From an uncultured Clostridia bacterium (GTDB lineage Bacteria; Bacillota; Clostridia; Oscillospirales; Ruminococcaceae), in NCBI GenBank assembly GCA_946535685.1, contig CAMNDR010000083.1, forward strand, positions 1 through 5,465: a stretch of DNA of 5,465 nucleotides. Reading direction: 5' to 3'. Both the position numbers and the translations under genes were made by a program. The number at the start of each line of letters is the position of its first letter. The first letter of the stretch is position 1. Below are positions 1-4,778 of the stretch, in pieces. The notes below the pieces were generated by a model. The model did not search any database. It worked only from the letters and a program-made list of their open reading frames with translations, and had not been told where the DNA came from.

Positions 1-2
1 AG

Positions 3-1049
3 TACGAGGTGGCTGTCTACAAGCCGAAGGCTGCCGGCGAATTTGAAGCAGCGCTGGTCGATACCTGGGCGAAATCCGGCGGATTGGATCTGGGCTATCA
101 GCACGCCGTCGCCCGCTACAGCTTTGCGGTCGATGAGGAGCTGGAGGTGACGGAGACCGACTGGTTCGCCTGGGTGCCGGACTGCCTTGCGGAGTACAAG
201 GGGTATACCGACCAGTTCGGGCAGGTCTCGAAACACGGGAACAATGCCGTGATCTGTCTGAGAGCAAGCGTCGGGACGGCATATAGCTGGGAGCCGGAAT
301 TTGACCGTTCGGCGGTGGAGTACGCCGTCGTTTCCGATTGCAGCCAGGTTCATACAGAGATGGTCGCAGGCGGCTCCTCCTACACGGTCTATGTCCTGCA
401 GGCTCTGAAGGACGGCCCCGTGGATATCACATATCAATATAGGAATCTCTACGGCGACCCGGATATCACGGACACGGTGGAAGCGCATTTCTATGCCTTT
501 GATGACGGACAGACGCTGCTTGCACCCGGCGATACCAGGGCAGAGCTTGTGGATGCCGATACCGGCGAGCGGATCCCTGCGGATTTCATGAAGGAACATT
601 ATCTTGGCATCTGCACGGACATCGGCTACCTGAATCCGGACACCGGGGAATGGATGTACACCGGCCCGATCTATGCTCTGGAACACAATCCGGAAGTCCT
701 CAATGGCTTCAGCAAATGGTTCAAGGCAGACCGTTTCTCCTTCAGTCTCAGTCCGCAGACGATCCCGGGCTATTCCCTCCCGGAGGACTGTGTATCTGTC
801 AAGGAGCTCGGCAATGCCATGTATGACATCACCTTCCGTCTGAAAGCAGACACCGCCGACAGCCCCAGCGGCGATTTCAACCAGGACGGCAGCTTTACGG
901 TGACCGATGTCATCGCCCTGCAGAAATGGCTCCTCGGCATTCCCGCCGCCAAGGCCGGCGACTGGAAAGCAGCCGATTTTCACCGTGACGGTGTGCTGGA
1001 TGTGTATGATCTGGCACTGATGAAACGGGAGCTGCTGCAAATGCCGTAA
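3..1049 (+). CDS. C-terminal part of a secreted dockerin-containing protein (5' partial)
   Basis: The frame is open from the first complete codon (base 3, Tyr-Glu) with no ribosome binding site before the GTG at base 9, so the gene most likely starts upstream; 348 residues are visible. The last 60 or so form a type I dockerin, the module that docks secreted proteins onto cohesins of a scaffoldin. Loop 1 (bases 873-908) is DFNQDGSFTVTD, with Ca2+ ligands D, N, D and D at positions 1, 3, 5 and 12. Loop 2 (bases 975-1010) is DFHRDGVLDVYD, with His in place of the usual Asn/Asp at position 3. Each loop is followed by the expected helix (ALQKWLLG, ALMKRELLQ), and the WKAADF linker is of the ruminococcal type. 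The preceding 280 or so residues are rich in Asp, Tyr and Trp and probably mostly beta; I recognise no catalytic family. Inferred role: extracellular or cell-surface protein, possibly assembled into a cellulosome-like complex. The dockerin call is strong; the function is unknown. Confidence 0.88.
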   Translation, partial: YEVAVYKPKAAGEFEAALVDTWAKSGGLDLGYQHAVARYSFAVDEELEVTETDWFAWVPDCLAEYKGYTDQFGQVSKHGNNAVICLRASVGTAYSWEPEFDRSAVEYAVVSDCSQVHTEMVAGGSSYTVYVLQALKDGPVDITYQYRNLYGDPDITDTVEAHFYAFDDGQTLLAPGDTRAELVDADTGERIPADFMKEHYLGICTDIGYLNPDTGEWMYTGPIYALEHNPEVLNGFSKWFKADRFSFSLSPQTIPGYSLPEDCVSVKELGNAMYDITFRLKADTADSPSGDFNQDGSFTVTDVIALQKWLLGIPAAKAGDWKAADFHRDGVLDVYDLALMKRELLQMP

Positions 1050-1070
1050 GAAAGTTTTGTCATCCCCTGC

Positions 1071-1099
1071 AAAACCCCTCCCCAATGGGGAGGGTTTTT
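1071..1099. terminator. Bidirectional intrinsic terminator (hairpin with A-run and T-run)
   Basis: CCCTCCCC (1076-1083), loop AAT and GGGGAGGG (1087-1094) form an 8-bp GC-rich stem. It is preceded by AAAA (1071-1074) and followed by TTTTT (1095-1099). It lies 22 bases after the dockerin gene stop and fits rho-independent termination for that gene. On the minus strand the same hairpin is followed by T4, so it could also stop transcripts of the flotillin operon arriving from the right. The hairpin matches the 3' end of the repeat units that follow, so it is probably the remnant of an earlier unit. Confidence 0.75.
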
Positions 1100-1186
1100 G
1101 CAGGGTTCGGGGCGGCAGCCCCGATCGGGGGGCAGGGGCGAAGCCACTGCGAAATATAGCCCCCTCCCCGGTGGGGAGGGGTTTTT
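1100..1186 (+). repeat. Palindrome-rich intergenic repeat, copy 1 (87 bp)
   Basis: This is the first of two tandem units. In order it holds GGGGC-GGCA-GCCCC (1109-1122), which overlaps the perfect palindrome CCCCGATCGGGG (1119-1130). Next comes a GCAGGGGC-GAA-GCCACTGC hairpin (1132-1150) with one mismatch at 1146, then a GAAATATAG linker. Last is CCCTCCCC-GGT-GGGGAGGG (1162-1180), followed by a T5 run (1182-1186). Nearly every base apart from the linkers can pair, as in REP/BIME-type dispersed elements. The terminal hairpin plus T5 could act as a second terminator on the + strand. It differs from copy 2 at three positions (1131, 1146, 1171). Confidence 0.85.
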
Positions 1187-1269
1187 GCAGGGTTCGGGGC
1201 GGCAGCCCCGATCGGGGTGCAGGGGCGAAGCCCCTGCGAAATATAGCCCCCTCCCCGATGGGGAGGGGG
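1187..1269 (+). repeat. Palindrome-rich intergenic repeat, copy 2
   Basis: This is a tandem copy at exactly 87 bp from copy 1. Its central hairpin is perfect here: GCAGGGGC-GAA-GCCCCTGC (1219-1237). The terminal hairpin is CCCTCCCC-GAT-GGGGAGGG (1249-1267). The T5 tail of copy 1 is replaced by a G-rich run, so this copy should not terminate well on the + strand. A 55-base stretch (1214-1268) is repeated without change at 5411-5465. Confidence 0.88.
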
Positions 1270-1281
1270 TTGGGGGTGGGG
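1260..1281 (+). other. Predicted G-quadruplex motif beside the flotillin stop codon
   Basis: Four G tracts of 4, 5, 5 and 4 bases (1260-1263, 1265-1269, 1272-1276, 1278-1281) are separated by loops of only A, TT and T, which satisfies strict G-quadruplex patterns. The first tracts overlap the right arm of the repeat copy 2 hairpin, so hairpin and quadruplex would compete. The G-rich strand is the template strand for the flotillin operon, and the motif begins 4 bases past the flotillin stop. A role in slowing polymerase at the operon end is possible but is inference. Confidence 0.6.
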
Positions 1282-1285
1282 CACA

Positions 1286-2716
1286 TCACTCCACGATCTC
1301 GGTCTCGATATGCTCTGCAGGTGTCTCTGCGGCGGCCTTCTCGGCCCCGACCTCTTCGATCTCCTTGCCGAGGAGCTCCGGGAGCTCCATGCCGGCCTGT
1401 TTGAACAGCTCGTTCAGGGGCGGCACAGCCTTCATCATGCCGGACAGGAAGCCGGCAGTCGATGTCTGGCCGTCTGCATTCTGGCCGCTGTCCCAGACAG
1501 TGACCTTGTCGATCTTGATATTCTTGATGGCCTCGACCTGGATCGCTACCAGATCTTCGAGCTTCTCTGCGATCAGGAGCTTGACGGCTGCATTCGCATC
1601 GCCGCCGGCTGCTTCCACGATCGCACGCATACCTTCTGCCTGACGGGTCAGGATCTCCTGGTTACCCTTTGCCTCTGCTTCCATGCGGGCGAAGATCGCA
1701 TCCGCTTCACCGCGTGCCTTCCGGCGGATGACCTCGGCCTCGGCCTCGGCGTCGATCTCAGCCTTTTCCTTGGCGATCTGGGTCTTGACGATGATATCCG
1801 CCTTCTGGGTCGCCTTTTCGAGCTCGGCACGGGTCAGCTCGGCTTCCTGCTGTGCGGTGTAGGCTTCCTGCTTTGCCTTTGCCTGCTGAACAGCTTCGGC
1901 GGCAGTTGCACGGCGCAGGGATTCTGCCTCACGCTCACGGCGCAACGCCTCGGATTCTGCAACGGCAACTCTCGACTCGTTCTCACCCTCGATCGCAGCC
2001 GCATTTGCAGCAGCGACCTGGACTCTCTGCTCCTGCTGGGCATTGGCCTGACCGATCTCACCGTCACGGTTCTTCTCGGCAACGCTGCGCTTTGCATCGT
2101 TGACAGCCTTGGCAGCAGCTTCCTTGCCGAGTGCATCGAGGTAGCCGGATTCATCGGTGATATCCGTCACATTCACGTTGATGAGGCGCAGACCGATCTT
2201 CTTCAGCTCGATCTCAACATTCTTGGAAACGGCGATCAGGAACTTGTCACGGTCGGCATTAATCTCCTCAATGTCCATCGTGGCGATGACAAGACGGAGC
2301 TGACCGAAGATGATATCTCTCGCAAGCTCCTGGATCTCCGCCAGCTTCAGGCCGAGCAGACGCTCTGCAGCATTCTGCATCACGCCCGGCTCCGTGGAAA
2401 TGCCGACGGTGAATCTCGACGGCACGTTGATACGGATGTTCTGCTTGGACAGCGCATTGCGCAGGTCAACGTTCATCGAAATGGGCGTCAGGTCGAGGTA
2501 CTGATAGGACTGGATGACCGGCACGATGAATGCCGCACCGCCGTGGATGCACTTGGCGCTCCGGGGCAGGCCGTTTTCGTCCGTGCCGACTTTACCGTAA
2601 ACCACGAGGATCTTGTCGGAGGGGCACTTCCGGTAACGGGAGAGAATGGCGATGATGGTCGCAAACAGAATGACCGCGATCACGCAGATGATGAGCAGAA
2701 TAACGAAATTATCCAT
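1286..2716 (-). CDS. floT: Flotillin-like SPFH-domain membrane protein
   Basis: The 476-residue protein starts at the ATG at 2716, preceded by AAAAAGGAG with a 7-base gap. The frame stays open further upstream, but that part overlaps the preceding gene and has no comparable ribosome site. Layout: an N-terminal hydrophobic segment (residues 4-26), then an SPFH/band-7 domain (about 32-200) with flotillin-type motifs such as PSDKILVVYGKVG and HGGAAFIVPVIQSYQYLDL. A long Ala/Glu/Lys/Arg-rich coiled coil follows (about 195-370), then a C-terminal oligomerisation region (about 375-450) and an acidic tail. Length and order fit bacterial FloT/YuaG (about 509 residues in B. subtilis). Flotillins form large membrane-bound oligomers that organise microdomains and affect fluidity, secretion and signalling complexes. 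It is the last gene of an operon headed by an NfeD-like gene, the usual flotillin partner. The paralogue FloA lacks such a long coiled coil, so floT is the better match. Confidence 0.93.
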   Translation of the reverse strand: MDNFVILLIICVIAVILFATIIAILSRYRKCPSDKILVVYGKVGTDENGLPRSAKCIHGGAAFIVPVIQSYQYLDLTPISMNVDLRNALSKQNIRINVPSRFTVGISTEPGVMQNAAERLLGLKLAEIQELARDIIFGQLRLVIATMDIEEINADRDKFLIAVSKNVEIELKKIGLRLINVNVTDITDESGYLDALGKEAAAKAVNDAKRSVAEKNRDGEIGQANAQQEQRVQVAAANAAAIEGENESRVAVAESEALRREREAESLRRATAAEAVQQAKAKQEAYTAQQEAELTRAELEKATQKADIIVKTQIAKEKAEIDAEAEAEVIRRKARGEADAIFARMEAEAKGNQEILTRQAEGMRAIVEAAGGDANAAVKLLIAEKLEDLVAIQVEAIKNIKIDKVTVWDSGQNADGQTSTAGFLSGMMKAVPPLNELFKQAGMELPELLGKEIEEVGAEKAAAETPAEHIETEIVE

Positions 2717-2723
2717 GATGATT

Positions 2724-2732
2724 CTCCTTTTT
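2724..2732 (-). promoter_or_regulatory. Ribosome binding site of the flotillin gene
   Basis: On the minus strand AAAAAGGAG lies 7 bases before the ATG at 2716. It decides the start in favour of the MDNFVILL form over the longer open frame. It also shows that flotillin is translated independently of the leucine-rich-repeat gene, which ends 31 bases upstream. Confidence 0.85.
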
Positions 2733-2747
2733 GAGGTGATGTGTGCC

Positions 2748-3794
2748 TTATGCTTCTGCTTTAAGCGAAGAAAGCCCGGCACAGCCTTCAAATATGCTTG
2801 GATCCAGATCACGCAGATGATCCGGAAGCCGCAGTTCTGTGAGTCCGGTGCAGTTCTGGAAGGCACCTTCCCCGATCTCCTGCACGGAATCTGGTATGGA
2901 AAGCTTCTGGAGCGAGGTACAATATGAAAAAGCGTAGGCGCCGATCTTTTTCAGTGTGTCCGGTAGATGCAGTTCCCGCAGATTCTTACAGCCTTCAAAT
3001 GCCCACGCACCGATCGCTTCGATGCCTTTCACCAGCAAAGCTTTCTGTACCGGCCAGTGCCTGAAGCTGTTTTCTTCGATTGACTTGCCCTCGTTTTGGT
3101 ACGGGTTCACTGTCAGAGACCGCTGGCTGCCATTGTGACAAACAACCCATACGCCGTCATAGATGAACTCTGCATGTTTCATGGTACAGAACGCATCCGG
3201 CAGCGGAAGCGAGTGATCATCATACCAATAATGACGGGATTCCGGCAGGCAGTTCCCGAGGCAGTAAAACTCGGTCATTCTTTCAAATGGCAGGTCACGT
3301 AATGAGTTGCCGCTCGCGGAATTGCAGAAAATGCGCACTGTCAGTTCCGGCTGTGCCGGACAGATAAAAGGTGGCAGATGGAATGCATAGTCTTTTTGGT
3401 TGCCAGCATAGATAGTGATCCGGGCTCTGCGCAGATGCTTCATGTAGAACAGCTCAAGATTGGTGGTGTGTGTCCACTGATGATCCTGCCAGTCTGAGTC
3501 GAAAAAGATAAGATCAAATTCTGTCACAGGGCGTCCGTCAATACTGTCTGGAAGGATTAAAGCATTTTGGTGCATGGATCCTTCAGTAATGCAGATACCG
3601 TCAGCACAGTGTTTGTATTGGAGGTGAAACGCTGCAGCTTCCTCAGCAGTGATCGATTCTTTATAATCAGGCCGTTCAAAATCCATTGTATCAGCCTTTT
3701 TTCCATGCTCCCAGGTAGACAGCATCTCCAACTGCCAGTTAGCTATCTTCCTCGCCTTCAAGTCCTCGATCATATCCATTTGCCAGTTATCCAT
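2748..3794 (-). CDS. Intracellular BspA-type leucine-rich-repeat (LRR_5) protein
   Basis: A 348-residue protein is read from the ATG at 3794, which overlaps the NfeD-like gene's stop by 8 bases and suggests translational coupling; the upstream GGTGGTGGAAG is only a modest ribosome site. The frame is also open from an ATG at 3827. There is no signal peptide or membrane segment, so a cytoplasmic location is inferred. The C-terminus has four 23-residue repeats of the form IGxxAFxxCxxLxxLxLPDxL; the IGxxAF cores begin near residues 261, 284 and 307, and a degenerate LDPSIF is at 330. An earlier segment (about 62-98, with LILPDSIDGRPVTEFD) resembles the strand that usually opens LRR_5 arrays. The middle (100-250) is not recognised and carries several Cys and Trp. 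BspA-type repeats usually bind proteins. The gene is noticeably lower in GC than both neighbours and separates a normally adjacent pair. An accessory or acquired protein riding in the operon is likely; its role in the flotillin system is unknown. Confidence 0.85.
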   Translation of the reverse strand: MDNWQMDMIEDLKARKIANWQLEMLSTWEHGKKADTMDFERPDYKESITAEEAAAFHLQYKHCADGICITEGSMHQNALILPDSIDGRPVTEFDLIFFDSDWQDHQWTHTTNLELFYMKHLRRARITIYAGNQKDYAFHLPPFICPAQPELTVRIFCNSASGNSLRDLPFERMTEFYCLGNCLPESRHYWYDDHSLPLPDAFCTMKHAEFIYDGVWVVCHNGSQRSLTVNPYQNEGKSIEENSFRHWPVQKALLVKGIEAIGAWAFEGCKNLRELHLPDTLKKIGAYAFSYCTSLQKLSIPDSVQEIGEGAFQNCTGLTELRLPDHLRDLDPSIFEGCAGLSSLKAEA

Positions 3795-4443
3795 TTTCTT
3801 CCACCACCAGTTCATCGCCCCGCACATCGGTCACAAGCACCTGCGTGCCGTTGGCGATGGGCTTGTCGCTGTCGCTGATCGCATCAAATTCGCCGAAGCG
3901 CCCCTGCAGCCGCATCGTCACCTTGCCGCAGCCGCCGTTCTTCGCCGGGACAGTCAGATAGACGGTCGCCGTCTCGCCGATGGCGTTGCGCAGGTTCAGG
4001 ATGCCGTTTTCCGCCAGCTTCCGGGATGCCTGCACGAGCTTTGCGACCACGAGCATCATCGCAATGCCGCAGACCAGCCCGATCCCGCCGCCCGCCAGAA
4101 CCGGCATGCCGGAGCTGATGCAGATGATCGAGACCCAGCCGAAGACCGCCAGGAACGTCACCACGGTCTGGAGCGTCAGCAGACGGAGACTGCCGAAATC
4201 CGCCGGATTCCCGCCGTCAGTTACGCCTGATGTCTCCAGCACGTCCGGGATGCCGTTGCCGTCAAGATCGGCATCGAAATCCGCGTCGCCGATCCCCGAC
4301 GTGTCCGAGACATCCACCCCGGCATCACCGTGCCCGCCGATCATCGTCAGCAGAAGCTGCAGGATCAGAATGAGCGTTGACGGCACAGCGATACAGTACA
4401 GCACCCGCAGCACACCGCTGAGGCCTTCCCACCATGCCTGCAT
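3787..4443 (-). CDS. NfeD-like membrane protein, flotillin partner (YuaF-type)
   Basis: This 218-residue protein is the first gene of the operon; its ATG has a strong AAAGGAGG 7 bases upstream. Three hydrophobic segments lie at about 14-35, 87-109 and 114-136. A soluble C-terminal domain (about 150-217) fits the OB-fold of NfeD proteins, with motifs such as AIGETATVYLTVP and GTQVLVTDVRGDELVV. This matches the short NfeD-1b class that accompanies flotillins, such as YuaF beside YuaG/FloT in B. subtilis. Between membrane segments 1 and 2 is a long acidic loop (about 39-80). It contains DLDGNGIPDVLE (59-70), which fits the thrombospondin-type-3/EF-hand-like calcium pattern D-x-D-x-[DN]-G-x-x-D-x-x-[DE]. 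Acidic loops are common in this family, but a near-canonical Ca2+ motif is worth noting. Its stop overlaps the start of the following gene by 8 bases. The family call is confident from topology, fold and partner gene; calcium binding is inference. Confidence 0.87.
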   Translation of the reverse strand: MQAWWEGLSGVLRVLYCIAVPSTLILILQLLLTMIGGHGDAGVDVSDTSGIGDADFDADLDGNGIPDVLETSGVTDGGNPADFGSLRLLTLQTVVTFLAVFGWVSIICISSGMPVLAGGGIGLVCGIAMMLVVAKLVQASRKLAENGILNLRNAIGETATVYLTVPAKNGGCGKVTMRLQGRFGEFDAISDSDKPIANGTQVLVTDVRGDELVVEENG

Positions 4444-4450
4444 ATAGATC

Positions 4451-4458
4451 CCTCCTTT
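4451..4458 (-). promoter_or_regulatory. Ribosome binding site of the NfeD-like gene
   Basis: AAAGGAGG on the minus strand is a near-perfect Shine-Dalgarno sequence, 7 bases before the ATG at 4443. It fixes the start of the operon's first gene and implies efficient initiation. Confidence 0.88.
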
Positions 4459-4501
4459 AAGTCGTATGGATGATTTGCATGTGAGTTTGCAGAAGTTTGA
4501 T

Positions 4502-4516
4502 GTAAATTTTATTTAC
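4502..4516. promoter_or_regulatory. Perfect dyad at the operon transcription start, probable operator O1
   Basis: GTAAAT-TTT-ATTTAC has 6-bp perfectly complementary arms and a 3-base spacer. It begins 8 bases past the -10 box of the flotillin operon promoter, so it covers about +1 to +16, a classic repressor position. The same design (GTAAAC-AGG-GTTTAC) recurs at the start of the divergent regulator gene. As RNA the stem would be weak and AU-rich with no proper T-tail, so DNA binding is more likely than termination. The binding protein is inferred to be the adjacent XRE regulator. Confidence 0.6.
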
Positions 4517-4523
4517 TGAATCT

Positions 4524-4552
4524 ATTATAGCGCATTCGGAAGCGTTTGTCAA
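4524..4552 (-). promoter_or_regulatory. Consensus sigma-A type promoter of the NfeD-LRR-flotillin operon
   Basis: On the minus strand TTGACA (4552-4547), a 17-base spacer and TATAAT (4529-4524) form an exact housekeeping promoter. The expected start is near 4517, giving a leader of about 74 bases to the ATG at 4443. Such a strong promoter would be highly active unless repressed, which fits the dyad immediately downstream. B. subtilis yuaFG is by contrast driven by the envelope-stress factor sigma-W. Confidence 0.85.
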
Positions 4553-4593
4553 GAGGTTGGACAAGATTTTTTTCAATCATTTTTTCCTGAAAG

Positions 4594-4648
4594 GTAAAAA
4601 ATGTGTACGCAAGGTAAAAAAATGGATCCTGGCGTAAATATTTTTTGC
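4594..4648. promoter_or_regulatory. Three GTAAA elements at exact 20-bp spacing, probable auxiliary operator array
   Basis: GTAAA occurs at 4594, 4614 and 4634 on the + strand. The first and third extend into imperfect dyads of the same geometry as the two perfect ones: GTAAAA-AAT-GTGTAC (4594-4608) and GTAAAT-ATT-TTTTGC (4634-4648). The middle one is only a half-site. The first two lie in a longer direct repeat, AAGGTAAAAAA(A)ATG. Twenty bases is close to two helical turns, so proteins would bind on nearly one DNA face. The array lies between the two divergent promoters and could serve either one. Cooperative binding is inferred. Confidence 0.45.
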
Positions 4649-4675
4649 CATTCCATGAAAAAATGAAAAAAACAC

Positions 4676-4704
4676 TTGCATTTTCCTCTGAAATGTGGTA
4701 TGAT
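4676..4704 (+). promoter_or_regulatory. Promoter of the XRE regulator gene
   Basis: TTGCAT (4676-4681), a 17-base spacer and TATGAT (4699-4704) differ from the sigma-A consensus by two bases in the -35 and one in the -10. Two A-tracts (4658-4663, 4666-4672) directly upstream resemble an UP element. The expected start is near 4711, giving a leader of about 68 bases. A small dyad CATTT-N7-AAATG (4679-4695) lies within the promoter spacer. The promoter is good but weaker than the divergent one. Confidence 0.75.
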
Positions 4705-4717
4705 AATAACAGAAGCA

Positions 4718-4732
4718 GTAAACAGGGTTTAC
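4718..4732. promoter_or_regulatory. Perfect dyad downstream of the regulator promoter, probable operator O2
   Basis: GTAAAC-AGG-GTTTAC has 6-bp arms and a 3-base spacer, the same layout as the dyad at 4502-4516. It covers about +8 to +22 of the regulator transcript, a position suited to autorepression by roadblock or occlusion. A short CTGTG-GAG-CACAG hairpin follows at 4736-4748 and is of unclear meaning. Confidence 0.6.
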
Positions 4733-4762
4733 ACACTGTGGAGCACAGGCTTGACAGGGATG

Positions 4763-4770
4763 AAAAGGAG
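4763..4770 (+). promoter_or_regulatory. Ribosome binding site of the XRE regulator gene
   Basis: AAAAGGAG lies 8 bases before the ATG at 4779. It supports this start, which places the helix-turn-helix domain at the very N-terminus as usual for the family. Confidence 0.85.
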
Positions 4771-4778
4771 ATGATCGG

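Noticed and set aside
1071..1269. CRISPR array
   Set aside because: There are only two units, repeated end to end with no unique spacers, and each is made of several palindromes. This is a tandem REP-like repeat.
1057..1404. Apparent ORFs on both strands through the intergenic repeat
   Set aside because: Their proteins are translations of the tandem 87-bp hairpin repeat (RGGSPDRGAGAKPLRNIAPSP twice) and run into the flotillin gene antisense. Repeat DNA rarely contains stops, so these are artefacts.
1310..2734. Long + strand open frame (474 codons) antisense to the flotillin gene
   Set aside because: It has Leu/Cys-rich composition with no recognisable domain and no suitable ribosome site. 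Open antisense frames are expected opposite Ala/Glu/Lys-rich coiled-coil genes of high GC.
2717..2866. 50-residue N-terminal extension of flotillin
   Set aside because: It lies inside the 3' end of the LRR gene and in the spacer, and lacks a ribosome site. The MDNFVILL start has AAAAAGGAG at 7 bases and begins directly with the expected membrane segment.
4601..4666. 21-codon small ORF (MCTQGKKMDPGV...) with AAGG before two in-frame ATGs
   Set aside because: The AAGG motifs are part of the 20-bp-spaced GTAAA array, there is no convincing + strand promoter upstream, and the peptide has no recognisable character.
4751..4756. TTGACA as a second -35 box just upstream of the XRE gene
   Set aside because: No -10-like hexamer lies 16-18 bases downstream, where the ribosome site and start codon are found.
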